64,000 nt of DNA from Bacteroidales bacterium. Its GTDB lineage: Bacteria; Bacteroidota; Bacteroidia; Bacteroidales; Bacteroidaceae. The stretch's first letter is position 1; each line of letters begins with the position of its first letter. The stretch lies in NCBI GenBank assembly GCA_018064685.1, contig JAGHUS010000014.1, positions 1-64,000 of the forward strand. Direction: 5' to 3'. This document shows, piece after piece, positions 41,129 through 48,844 of this stretch. The position numbers were made by a program, and so were the translations under genes. The notes beneath the pieces were generated by a model that saw only the letters and a program-made list of their open reading frames with translations, was not told the origin of the DNA and did not search any database.

Positions 41129-42211
41129 CTACGCCATCTCTATCTTTTTGCCAGAAGGCAAAATCAATTCTGGGTTCTTGCACCCTCTGATGATGCCCTC
41201 TGAAATACCAGTCATACGACTAAGATGTCTGATGCTGATGCCAGCATCCCTCACCACAGCCAATGCCGAACGCATCCGTGTCTTGTCAAGTCGCTGAAAT
41301 TCCGTAATCGAATCCGTGCAGGTCAACCCCAACAACGTATCCAAAATCAATCTATCCAACGAATCCGCATCCACCTTATCCTTCTTCGCTTGTTGCAAAT
41401 TACACAAAAGTGTCTGACACCATTGTGTAAATCTGTCAATCAAAGAAGTATCTTCAACCACCTCCGAGGCATCATCTTCAATCGTTCGTATATCATCATC
41501 CGTCAGTTCTGTTTTCGCAATCTGCTTTCTATCAACCATTTTCGAAAGCATCTCATATTCGCGCTTGATTATTTCGCGAGCATCCGAACCTGGAGCAAAC
41601 TCTTCTTCCTCCACCTCTCTATTCACCATCAGCACCCATTCCCTGATTTCTTCAGGCGACATGCCGAATGCCCCTTTATCCAATGTACAAATCAAAGCTT
41701 TATCAGCATCCGAAGATGGATTTTTACACAAAGGTGTCTGACACCTTTGTGTAATTTCTCGATAGGAGGAATACTGATACTGCCCAGGCAATTCGCATAC
41801 ACCCGACTTCACAGGGTTACGATGGATGTACTTCAGTAATGTGCGAAAATAATCTGGATCGTCCACCGGTTCGCTCTTAAACCTATCCTGATACAAGTGT
41901 CCTACCCTTTGGTAGCGCATATTGAAAAATCGCGCATAAGCTGAACCGATGCGCTTCACCACATCTGCCAGCGGTACCTTATGCGTACCCAAAAGCAGGT
42001 GCACGTGATTGTCCATCAAACAATACGCATACACATCAAAGTTCGGCTCATCCACAGTTTTTCCTTCCGTATTGGTCACTTTCGACTGATACATAATCCG
42101 CAGAAAACCCTGATAGTCCTCCGAAAACTCAAAGATTCTTTGTTTATTCACGCCCCTGAGCATCACATGATAGATGCCCGAGACACTCACTTCGCGTTGC
42201 TTTCGTCCCAT
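41129..42211 (-). CDS. REP-associated tyrosine transposase (Y1/RAYT)
   Basis: 360 residues from the ATG at 42211 (MGRKQREVSVSGIYHVMLRG). The Y1 transposase domain has the HUH pair in CLMDNHVHLLL and the conserved GSAYARFFN, VGHLYQDRF and LLKYIHRNP blocks, with the catalytic Tyr expected in the last region. The C-terminal part ends in an HTH-like segment (IRHLSRMTGISEGIIRGCKN). Such enzymes nick at REP palindromes and spread them. Two palindromes lie inside this gene in frame, read as REITQRCQTPLCKN and RFTQWCQTLLCNL. Further copies touch its stop and lie upstream. Confidence 0.9.
   Translation of the reverse strand: MGRKQREVSVSGIYHVMLRGVNKQRIFEFSEDYQGFLRIMYQSKVTNTEGKTVDEPNFDVYAYCLMDNHVHLLLGTHKVPLADVVKRIGSAYARFFNMRYQRVGHLYQDRFKSEPVDDPDYFRTLLKYIHRNPVKSGVCELPGQYQYSSYREITQRCQTPLCKNPSSDADKALICTLDKGAFGMSPEEIREWVLMVNREVEEEEFAPGSDAREIIKREYEMLSKMVDRKQIAKTELTDDDIRTIEDDASEVVEDTSLIDRFTQWCQTLLCNLQQAKKDKVDADSLDRLILDTLLGLTCTDSITEFQRLDKTRMRSALAVVRDAGISIRHLSRMTGISEGIIRGCKNPELILPSGKKIEMA
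41397..41432. repeat. Degenerate palindrome inside the transposase gene
   Basis: Two or three changes from the perfect palindrome. In frame it encodes TQWCQTLLCNL. Confidence 0.8.
41724..41757. repeat. Intact palindrome inside the transposase gene
   Basis: Arms TTACACAAAGGTGTC and GACACCTTTGTGTAA around one base. In frame it encodes ITQRCQTPLCK. Confidence 0.9.
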
Positions 42212-42233
42212 AGTTGATATCTTTTTGGCTGAC

Positions 42234-42269
42234 AAATTACACAATGGTGTCAGACACCTTTGTGTAAAT
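42234..42269. repeat. Palindrome upstream of the transposase
   Basis: One mismatch in the arms (CAATGG against CCTTTG). It lies 22 bases upstream of the ATG, in the leader. Confidence 0.85.
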
Positions 42270-42323
42270 CCTCATCTTTTATAACGCAGAATCCGTTTAT
42301 TTATTGTGTTAAAGGAGAAGAAA

Positions 42324-42357
42324 ATTACACAAAGGTGTCTGACACCTTTGTGTAAAA
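42324..42357. repeat. RAYT palindrome
   Basis: Arms of 15 or more bases, central T. It is one of three copies in the 405-bp gap 42212-42617, which otherwise holds only the CGTCATCGT repeat array. Confidence 0.9.
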
Positions 42358-42417
42358 TCTGGTCTGGAAATGTACCAATCCAAAAGAATGATAGCGTTTT
42401 ATGAAAATTCGCGAGCA

Positions 42418-42456
42418 AAAATTACACAAAGGTGTCTGACACCTTTGTGTAATTTT
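42418..42456. repeat. RAYT palindrome, longest arms
   Basis: Perfect 19-base arms around a central T. Confidence 0.9.
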
Positions 42457-42526
42457 ACCCGAAAAGAAAAAGTCATCGTTCTCGTTTTCGTATAGATAAT
42501 CATAATGAAAATGCATCGTTTACTTT

Positions 42527-42630
42527 ATCGTTATCGTAATGAGTGTATCGTCATCGTAACGAGTGCATCGTCATCGTAGCCAAGTGTATCGTCATCGTAA
42601 CGAGTGCATCGTCATCGTTATCGTGCCGAA
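42527..42630. repeat. CGTCATCGT repeat array
   Basis: Units of GTGTATCGTCATCGTAACGA type, about five in a row. The array overlaps the stop codon and last codons of the WbuC-like gene. Related sequence occurs at 41078-41090 and 63409-63508, and inside two coding regions (58743-58772, 60419-60454). Confidence 0.75.
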
Positions 42631-43061
42631 GGCGTAAGGAACTCCTCTGTCTCTACGGGGTCGTATGCTCCATCCTTGGCCTCAAATATCGTGGTGCCGT
42701 CCTCCAGTGCCACGAAGGTATGCCATGCGGCTCGGGGCACTACGACACCCGAACACTCACTGCCGGCCTCCATCATCACACGCTCCAGCTCCTGACCCTT
42801 GCTGTCGTACATCGCCTCATAGCCTCTGCCCTTCATCACTATCACCACCTCGTTCGTGTCGCGGTGGCGGTGTATGGGGATGACCGTGTCCGTCATCAGC
42901 ACGTTCAGCATCTTCATCGAGGTGTCGTGCCATGATGGGTTCCCATCGGCATCCTTCGGCTCGAAAGCCTCCGTCCTCAGGTCATAGTGTATACGTCTGC
43001 GGGGTGAAGCCTCTGCCCGAGACTCCACCTCGCCAAACAATTCAAAATCTAGTCTCTTCAT
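42618..43061 (-). CDS. WbuC-family cupin metalloprotein
   Basis: 147 residues from the ATG at 43061 (MKRLDFELFGEVESRAE). Single cupin fold with metal ligands in PIHRHRDTNEVVIVMKGRG and a later His in RAAWHTFVALEDG. WbuC proteins sit in O-antigen and capsule clusters; their reaction is not known. The gene follows the WecA-like transferase. Its first 29 bases plus leader are duplicated 46 bases upstream, and its end lies in a repeat array. Confidence 0.85.
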   Translation of the reverse strand: MKRLDFELFGEVESRAEASPRRRIHYDLRTEAFEPKDADGNPSWHDTSMKMLNVLMTDTVIPIHRHRDTNEVVIVMKGRGYEAMYDSKGQELERVMMEAGSECSGVVVPRAAWHTFVALEDGTTIFEAKDGAYDPVETEEFLTPSAR

Positions 43062-43115
43062 CACAGCAATGCAATTCGCAAAAAGGTTCAAAATCCAGTC
43101 GTTTCATCACAGCAA
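43041..43115. repeat. Direct repeat of the wbuC 5' end
   Basis: Two 29-base copies (43041-43069 and 43087-43115) differ at two positions. The first holds the WbuC start codon; the second overlaps the stop of the upstream transferase gene. Confidence 0.85.
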
Positions 43116-44591
43116 CAGTTTCACTACTCTTGCTGCACCCAATGGCTCTCTCTTCACCACCTCCAGCACATGGTCCTGCTCCATCTCAAACAGGATGGGA
43201 TACACACGCATGGGGTCAGCACCACTCTCCTTCACGATGTCCTCTACATTCACACTCTCCTTGCCCGTCAGGTACTTCACTATGGCAAGCTGATCTTTCT
43301 CTTTGTTGTTCATATCTTCTGGTTTTTTGTTAAGTTTCTCTTTGTAAGTAATGAAATAATCCTCATACGCACCCTTGTCCAGCCACATCTGCAAAGCCTT
43401 CCACCATCGCTTGTCGCCCAGGTGCGTCACTCTCGACATCTCGTTGAACTTCCTGAACGCCTTCGTGTTGTGCTTCTGCTGATAATGCAGGAACACATAC
43501 GTGCCCCACACCAGCAATACGGCAGCACCGATGGTCACGTACAGCTGGCACTCCTGACAGCATCCAGCCCTGTACACAGCATACCACACTGCCACGACCA
43601 GCAGGTTCAGCAGCAGCTCGCTCAGTCCCGTTATCAGATGACTCACGCCCGAGGCAATGAACGCATGGTGCAGATGCGTCTTGTCCGCACTGAACGGACT
43701 CACACCCCTCATCACGCGGGCCGTCATCACCCTCAGCGTGTCAAACACCGGCACGCTCGCCACCGCCAGCATCATAGCCACCACACACAGCACCCTGCCC
43801 TCGCCGGCCAAGGCCGTCACCGTCTCGGCGTTCTTGCTCGACAGCATGCGTATGATGAACCAGCTCACCAGCAGTCCCATCACCATCGTTCCGGCATCGC
43901 CGATGAACATTTTGCTTCTCGAACCAAACACATTATGCACATAGAACGGCACCAGTGCACCCGCAAAGCAGAAGGCCAGGGCCGCATTGCTCACATCCCC
44001 TCGTTTCACGAATATCACACCGAATATCACCGAGCAAGCCATGCACAGTCCGCTCGACAGTCCGTTCACGCCGTCCACCATGTTATAGGCATTGATGATG
44101 CCTACGCCCGCGAACACCGTCAGTGGCACACCTATCCACCACGAGAACTTACCCACGCCCCACAATCCGTGAAACGAGTCCACACACATGCCCGAGCCAT
44201 ATATCACGCCCAGCATCACCAGCATCTCTATCACCAGTCGTGCCCGTGGCGTCAGTCCCATGATGTCGTCCAGCGCACCCACATACAGCATGATGCTCGC
44301 GCCCATCAGCACCGGTCCGATGCCTATCAGCTGCGATCCCTGTGTCAGTACATCTACGTCCCATCCACGCGACACTATTGCCGTGCTTGCGAACGTCAAT
44401 ATTCCGAACAGCAGTCCGAAGAACACCGCTATGCCACCCAACACCGGCACCGGTGTCTTCTGCAGTTTTCTGGCATCCGGGTTGTCCACCAGTCCCTTAA
44501 CTTTCGCTACCTTCAGGATCTTCAGGAAGATCCAGTGTACGGCATAGACTGACATCAGCCAGCTCAATGCCAATTGCAAATAAATATTCAT
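43107..44591 (-). CDS. WecA/MraY-family glycan lipid-carrier transferase
   Basis: 494 residues from the ATG at 44591 (MNIYLQLALSWLMSVYAVHW). About ten membrane spans fill residues 1-355. Signature blocks are DNPDARKLQKTPVPVLGG, the Asp-rich YVGALDDIMGL, NAYNMVDGVNGLSSG and FIGDAGTMVMGLL, and the loop DKTHLHHAF. It would transfer a sugar-1-phosphate to undecaprenyl phosphate to begin a surface glycan. The cytoplasmic tail of about 130 residues (EDMNNKEKDQLAIVKYLTGK..., winged-helix-like) is longer than in WecA and may be regulatory. Confidence 0.92.
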   Translation of the reverse strand: MNIYLQLALSWLMSVYAVHWIFLKILKVAKVKGLVDNPDARKLQKTPVPVLGGIAVFFGLLFGILTFASTAIVSRGWDVDVLTQGSQLIGIGPVLMGASIMLYVGALDDIMGLTPRARLVIEMLVMLGVIYGSGMCVDSFHGLWGVGKFSWWIGVPLTVFAGVGIINAYNMVDGVNGLSSGLCMACSVIFGVIFVKRGDVSNAALAFCFAGALVPFYVHNVFGSRSKMFIGDAGTMVMGLLVSWFIIRMLSSKNAETVTALAGEGRVLCVVAMMLAVASVPVFDTLRVMTARVMRGVSPFSADKTHLHHAFIASGVSHLITGLSELLLNLLVVAVWYAVYRAGCCQECQLYVTIGAAVLLVWGTYVFLHYQQKHNTKAFRKFNEMSRVTHLGDKRWWKALQMWLDKGAYEDYFITYKEKLNKKPEDMNNKEKDQLAIVKYLTGKESVNVEDIVKESGADPMRVYPILFEMEQDHVLEVVKREPLGAARVVKLLL

Positions 44592-44631
44592 TGTTTCTTG
44601 TGTTTTGATTTCGTCAACATACAACTAACCG

Positions 44632-44675
44632 CACGGATTGTGTGAGTGGGTAATGACCTACTCACACAATCCGTG
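44632..44675 (-). terminator. Long hairpin between GT2 and transferase genes
   Basis: A perfect 16-bp stem, CACGGATTGTGTGAGT with ACTCACACAATCCGTG, around a 12-base loop, 41 bases before the transferase start. It could be a terminator for the upstream glycan genes or an attenuator for the transferase. Confidence 0.6.
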
Positions 44676-44762
44676 TAGTTAGCATATAAATAGAAGAAAT
44701 ACTATTTCAAATGGAAGATGGTATATCGTAAGTCAATAAACCCTCCACCAAATAAAAAAAAA

Positions 44763-44781
44763 TATTCACGATTCGTGAATA
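44763..44781. promoter_or_regulatory. 19-bp palindrome, operator-like
   Basis: TATTCACGA and TCGTGAATA around one base, in the spacer between the GT2 and transferase genes. It is a possible regulator site. Confidence 0.35.
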
Positions 44782-44870
44782 AAGTTATAATGCTTTGAGG
44801 GCATTTCCCAACTATACTACAAAACGAAAAATGTATATAAGGAAACGTCTTTTTTAGTTATCGCATGAAG

Positions 44871-45713
44871 TTACTTCTTTGTCAAGAACTTCTGTCTCAT
44901 TTTACTACCATAAATCCACGCAATCATCTTCACAGGCATCAAGCGGAATACTAGGCGGCTGATCGGATAAACATACCTCCATGTCAGCACACCACGCAAG
45001 TCCTTGATTCCTCTCATATACACCTTGAACTCTGGCCATGCTTTCTGACGACTCCTGCGTTCAAACATACCACCCGAACACTCGAAGTAGTACACTACAT
45101 CCTGCAGATTACTGATGCTGTATCCCTGCCTCAAGATGTCATACCACAGTGCAATATCTTCGTTCAGCGGATAGCGGTCATCATAGCGTACGCCACCCTC
45201 TCGGAAGATATGCATCCTCATCACAACCGTAGGGTGTGCACATGGCGAAGCCTTGCAGATATACTTCTCCAGGTGATGAGTCGGGTATCTACGAATGCAG
45301 AGACACAGATGCTCTTCATCAAATTCCTGCATTGCACCCCCCAACACATCTACATCTCCATGCTCCTCGAGGTACTTCACTTGCAATTCGAAGCGTCTAG
45401 GAGCCGAATAATCGTCCGAGTCATTTCTTGCTACAAGGTCACTCGTCACATGCTCCAAACCCTTATTCAGGGCAGCCGTCAATCCCATGTTCGTCTCGTT
45501 CTTTGGCGAGCACAGTTTGTCGCCAAGCACCCCACGCCATTTCTCTATAACGGCATACAGCTCATCCGTCAGCGGACCGTCCTCCACCAACACTATCTGA
45601 TCCGGTTTCCGCGTCTGGTCATCCCACACGCTCTTCAGACTTCTGTCCAAATGTGCGCCAGTCTCTTTCCTATAGACCGACATCAGTACTGATAATGTCA
45701 ACATATTTTGCAT
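44871..45713 (-). CDS. Glycosyltransferase family 2
   Basis: 280 residues, GT-A fold. The opening LSVLMSVYRKETGAHLDRSL and VLVEDGPLTDELY, then NMGLTAALNKGLEHVTSDLVARNDSDDYSAPRR with the metal-binding DSDD, are diagnostic. No membrane span; cytoplasmic. It adds a sugar to the growing lipid-linked glycan. It follows the fucosyltransferase gene by 16 bases. Confidence 0.92.
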   Translation of the reverse strand: MQNMLTLSVLMSVYRKETGAHLDRSLKSVWDDQTRKPDQIVLVEDGPLTDELYAVIEKWRGVLGDKLCSPKNETNMGLTAALNKGLEHVTSDLVARNDSDDYSAPRRFELQVKYLEEHGDVDVLGGAMQEFDEEHLCLCIRRYPTHHLEKYICKASPCAHPTVVMRMHIFREGGVRYDDRYPLNEDIALWYDILRQGYSISNLQDVVYYFECSGGMFERRSRQKAWPEFKVYMRGIKDLRGVLTWRYVYPISRLVFRLMPVKMIAWIYGSKMRQKFLTKK

Positions 45714-45729
45714 AGTATGTTCTATGGGG

Positions 45730-46731
45730 TTATTTACTCAGTTTATATTGCAATGTGCTCCATATGCGACCCAGCACAATGAAGTACTTCTTCAGGTCAA
45801 AGAACTTCATGTCGCTCTTTATCGTCACCTGTCGCTTCTCTGCCTTGGGATTCATGTCCTGCAGGTGCTTTATAACCATCGGGAAGATGTTATACTCATC
45901 CAGCACCTGTTGTTTGGCCGTCTCCACATCCTCGGCATAGCGTCCTGCAAAGTCTCCTGACAAAGCTTCGTCTATGATGCGTATTGCACCCTCTGGGTCG
46001 TGTATATCAATGGCACGATAAGCGTTCTCGCTGAAATACTTGCCCACGTTCGGACAACCATAGTAGAACGTGAAGGCATTACCCAGAAACGAGTCTGCCA
46101 GCTTCTCTGTCCAGTAATAAGGTTCCGAACTGTTCTCCAGCGCAATGTGGTATTTGTATGGAGCCACCACATCCCACTTGTCGTCAAAGCCATTGAAACC
46201 CTTGCCGAATATCTCCAGCTTATCGCCATAGTGCTCCTTCAGTTTCTGCACAAAGGCAATGCGGTCTCTGTGTCCCTTGGTGAAGCACTTGTTGCTCGAT
46301 ATCACCGATATCAGCTTTGTCTTCTCCGGACGTTCCGTCTTGAACTCGTCATATCCACGGCTGTAGGTCACCTCACTATCGTGCTGACCCACACGACCGC
46401 AATACCATCCCAGGCAAGGCTGATCCATCACCACGTTCTTGTGCTTGATGTCACTTCTGCACGACACGATCTTGCCAAACTGATCCGTAAACTTCCGTGC
46501 ATAGTGATACACCGATTCCGGCTCCGTAGGGAAGAACATAGTATTCTCCGGAGCCACACAGCAAGTCTCCTCACCTCCGTCCATATCCTTGCAGAATACA
46601 GCCCAGAAGTCAGCCTCCTCCACCTTGTCGTTGATGTAGAATTTATAGTCTCCCCACACAAAACTGCCCTTGGGAGCCTGTCTGTTTATACCCTTATAGT
46701 TAGGGTACACCGTAAGTTTCACTTTATACAT
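45730..46731 (-). CDS. GT10 alpha-1,3-fucosyltransferase-like
   Basis: 333 residues. The GT10 donor-binding region is clear: YKYHIALENSSEPYYWTEKL and ADSFLGNAFTFYYGCPNV. It would move fucose from GDP-fucose to GlcNAc or galactose acceptors, as in Lewis-type host-mimicking glycans (known for GT10 of Helicobacter and Bacteroides; the acceptor here is inferred). The basic C-terminal region may bind membrane. It sits within a tightly spaced glycan operon. Confidence 0.9.
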   Translation of the reverse strand: MYKVKLTVYPNYKGINRQAPKGSFVWGDYKFYINDKVEEADFWAVFCKDMDGGEETCCVAPENTMFFPTEPESVYHYARKFTDQFGKIVSCRSDIKHKNVVMDQPCLGWYCGRVGQHDSEVTYSRGYDEFKTERPEKTKLISVISSNKCFTKGHRDRIAFVQKLKEHYGDKLEIFGKGFNGFDDKWDVVAPYKYHIALENSSEPYYWTEKLADSFLGNAFTFYYGCPNVGKYFSENAYRAIDIHDPEGAIRIIDEALSGDFAGRYAEDVETAKQQVLDEYNIFPMVIKHLQDMNPKAEKRQVTIKSDMKFFDLKKYFIVLGRIWSTLQYKLSK

Positions 46732-46747
46732 AAATATATTGGTATTT

Positions 46748-47710
46748 TTATTTCGTTAATTTTATACTCGTGACCTTATTCAAGGCATAGCCTCCGGCTA
46801 CACTTATCGTCATCAAAAGCAAGAAGCCTAACAGCCATGAGTCAGTCAGATTCATTACTGAGAACCGTCCGAATGCAAACACATGATGCACCAAATAGAT
46901 CTCGAAACTGATATTAGCCACAAAGCTAACCACCTTGCTCTCCTTTACACTTCTGAAAATCACCATAGCAATGCAAAGGCATGCCATTGCAGCTGCTATT
47001 CCAAGAAGTTTTGCTATTACATCATTTCCCTCATGCCAGTCACAATAATAGCAAATCAACGTACATGCTATTACCGCTACACCCAACAACACGCCTATAG
47101 TCTGTCGTTTGCCACACCATTCCACAATCCCTGGCGCTTTGTCAAACATTATCACAAACAAAGCGAGGTAAGTAAACATATAGCCCGGAAGCCCCTTTGA
47201 TGACACAACTACTTGAAGCAAAATTGCGACAGCGATCAACAATCCATATTTCCACGAATTGCCCCCCCTAATCAGTTTTTTAAGTCTGCTCACCGGCACT
47301 ACTGCCAAGTAGCAGAACGCTATCATTGACATAAACCATAGATGTCCAAAACCATCCAACTTGTCAAACCATGGCAGATAAGCAAAGTGCATCACAACGT
47401 CCTTTATCCCAATATGATAGCCACCTACCGCAAGACAGAACGCAAACATCAAAACAAGGAATGGATAATATACCCAACTCAGTCTTCCAAAGCGATGTTT
47501 CAAAAAGTCAAAACCATACGATGGTCTTCCTTTTTTGTTCCATGCCATACCAAGCAGCAATCCCGACATCGTAAGGAACAAAGCGTTAAAGGTGCCACCA
47601 CACCAACCGCCTAACCAATTTGTTTCGCTAAAGTTATAGCAGAAGTGGCACAAAACTATACCCACGATAGCGATTGCACGTAGGTAATCAAAAGCAATAA
47701 TTCTATTCAT
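46748..47710 (-). CDS. Acyltransferase family 3 (membrane)
   Basis: 320 residues with about ten membrane spans. The opening RIIAFDYLRAIAIVGIVLCHF (His of the active site in LCHF) and the MSGLLLG segment are typical of O-acetyltransferases that modify surface polysaccharide. It starts three bases after the nucleotidyltransferase stop, so the two are co-translated neighbours. Confidence 0.9.
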   Translation of the reverse strand: MNRIIAFDYLRAIAIVGIVLCHFCYNFSETNWLGGWCGGTFNALFLTMSGLLLGMAWNKKGRPSYGFDFLKHRFGRLSWVYYPFLVLMFAFCLAVGGYHIGIKDVVMHFAYLPWFDKLDGFGHLWFMSMIAFCYLAVVPVSRLKKLIRGGNSWKYGLLIAVAILLQVVVSSKGLPGYMFTYLALFVIMFDKAPGIVEWCGKRQTIGVLLGVAVIACTLICYYCDWHEGNDVIAKLLGIAAAMACLCIAMVIFRSVKESKVVSFVANISFEIYLVHHVFAFGRFSVMNLTDSWLLGFLLLMTISVAGGYALNKVTSIKLTK

Positions 47711-47713
47711 TTC

Positions 47714-48844
47714 TTATCTATATCCGTTACTCTTCATCCAGCAGAAATGCCACAATCGCCAAATGGGCGACCAAGCAATCTCCCAGAATCCGTATTTCAA
47801 AAATCTTCTGTTTCTCTTAATTCCATTCCACACTCGGTGTATGGGATTGCTTTCATTATCGAAAGCAACCTTGTTACTCTCATCATAATGCCCGAAATTT
47901 CCTCCTGTCATAATCTCGCTTAGCAACTCGGCTCCCGCCTCAGGATCAGGCTCACAAAGCAACAACTCTTCTGGCATCCCAAACACATTGTGCAGAATAT
48001 CCATCAATCCTGCAGCAAATCTTTTCATACCGAGCTTGTCAATCCGGTCAACGATGGTTTTAATGTTTTTTGCGGAGCCTTTTTTATCTAATTTTGAAAC
48101 CTGCTGAAAATTTCGCAAGACGAAATAATAATCAATGAATTGCCGTAAACCAATCCCTTCTCTCAGCAAATGCTGATACATGTGAACCATAAGGAACACG
48201 AGATTAAACTCAGTTGTAGGAACACAAATCCCAGTGTTATCGTTATCGTACAAACATACCTTGTTTGTCATACACTCCTTTTCATGTTCCTTGCAGAACT
48301 TCTTCCACCTCCTATTCGTTAGCGGATTCCTGAATATTGCAGGTATAGGATGAACTTCAACTTCAGTATCTGCAAACAAATCCCACACAATATGGTTAGC
48401 CACCACGCTACACTCTGGTTGAGATAGGCGCACATAATCTATTGTCTTCTTATAGTCACCCGGAACCCAAAGGTCTATATCTCCACTCTGTCTAAGCAAT
48501 TTCATATCGCCATATAGAGTAGCTACTCCCTGTCCCTTCAGTACGCACGAACGCAATCCATCGGATGAAAGTTTCTCTTGCACCTCAACACATTGTCTAT
48601 TCACCACCTCATTCCGTTGTTGGATTTTTGCCGCCATTCCCATCCAAGTGAGGTATAGCAACTCTGGCGGCTCCTGCCGTTGTGCTTGTAATTTTTGCAC
48701 TCCGGCAAAACATACCCCCACAAGGCTCTGCTTCTTCGCCATCGCATACAATTCGCCCCACTCATCCGCACTTGGCGTATGAGAGAGGCAACTCCGCGTG
48801 CCAATGGCAACTTGTATTAGTTCGAAAAATGTTTGTTCTATCAT
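47714..48844 (-). CDS. Nucleotidyltransferase-family protein (PF14907-like)
   Basis: 376 residues. The motif VLKGQGVATLYGDMKLLRQSGDIDLWV carries the DxD of a pol-beta-fold nucleotidyltransferase, with a third acidic residue likely in EVEVHPIPA. This family is common in Bacteroidota polysaccharide loci; its substrate is unknown. Its ATG overlaps the stop of the KAP NTPase gene (TAATG at 48842-48846), so translation is coupled to that gene. Confidence 0.85.
   Translation of the reverse strand: MIEQTFFELIQVAIGTRSCLSHTPSADEWGELYAMAKKQSLVGVCFAGVQKLQAQRQEPPELLYLTWMGMAAKIQQRNEVVNRQCVEVQEKLSSDGLRSCVLKGQGVATLYGDMKLLRQSGDIDLWVPGDYKKTIDYVRLSQPECSVVANHIVWDLFADTEVEVHPIPAIFRNPLTNRRWKKFCKEHEKECMTNKVCLYDNDNTGICVPTTEFNLVFLMVHMYQHLLREGIGLRQFIDYYFVLRNFQQVSKLDKKGSAKNIKTIVDRIDKLGMKRFAAGLMDILHNVFGMPEELLLCEPDPEAGAELLSEIMTGGNFGHYDESNKVAFDNESNPIHRVWNGIKRNRRFLKYGFWEIAWSPIWRLWHFCWMKSNGYR

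Noticed and set aside
41094-42456. CRISPR array, because of several repeats near a transposase-like gene.
   Set aside because: The repeats are palindromes at irregular spacing, two lie inside a coding region, and no Cas gene is present.
43170-44552. A 460-codon plus-strand frame opposite the WecA-like gene.
   Set aside because: It is a His/Arg/Gln-rich shadow; the transferase motifs and membrane pattern are on the minus strand.
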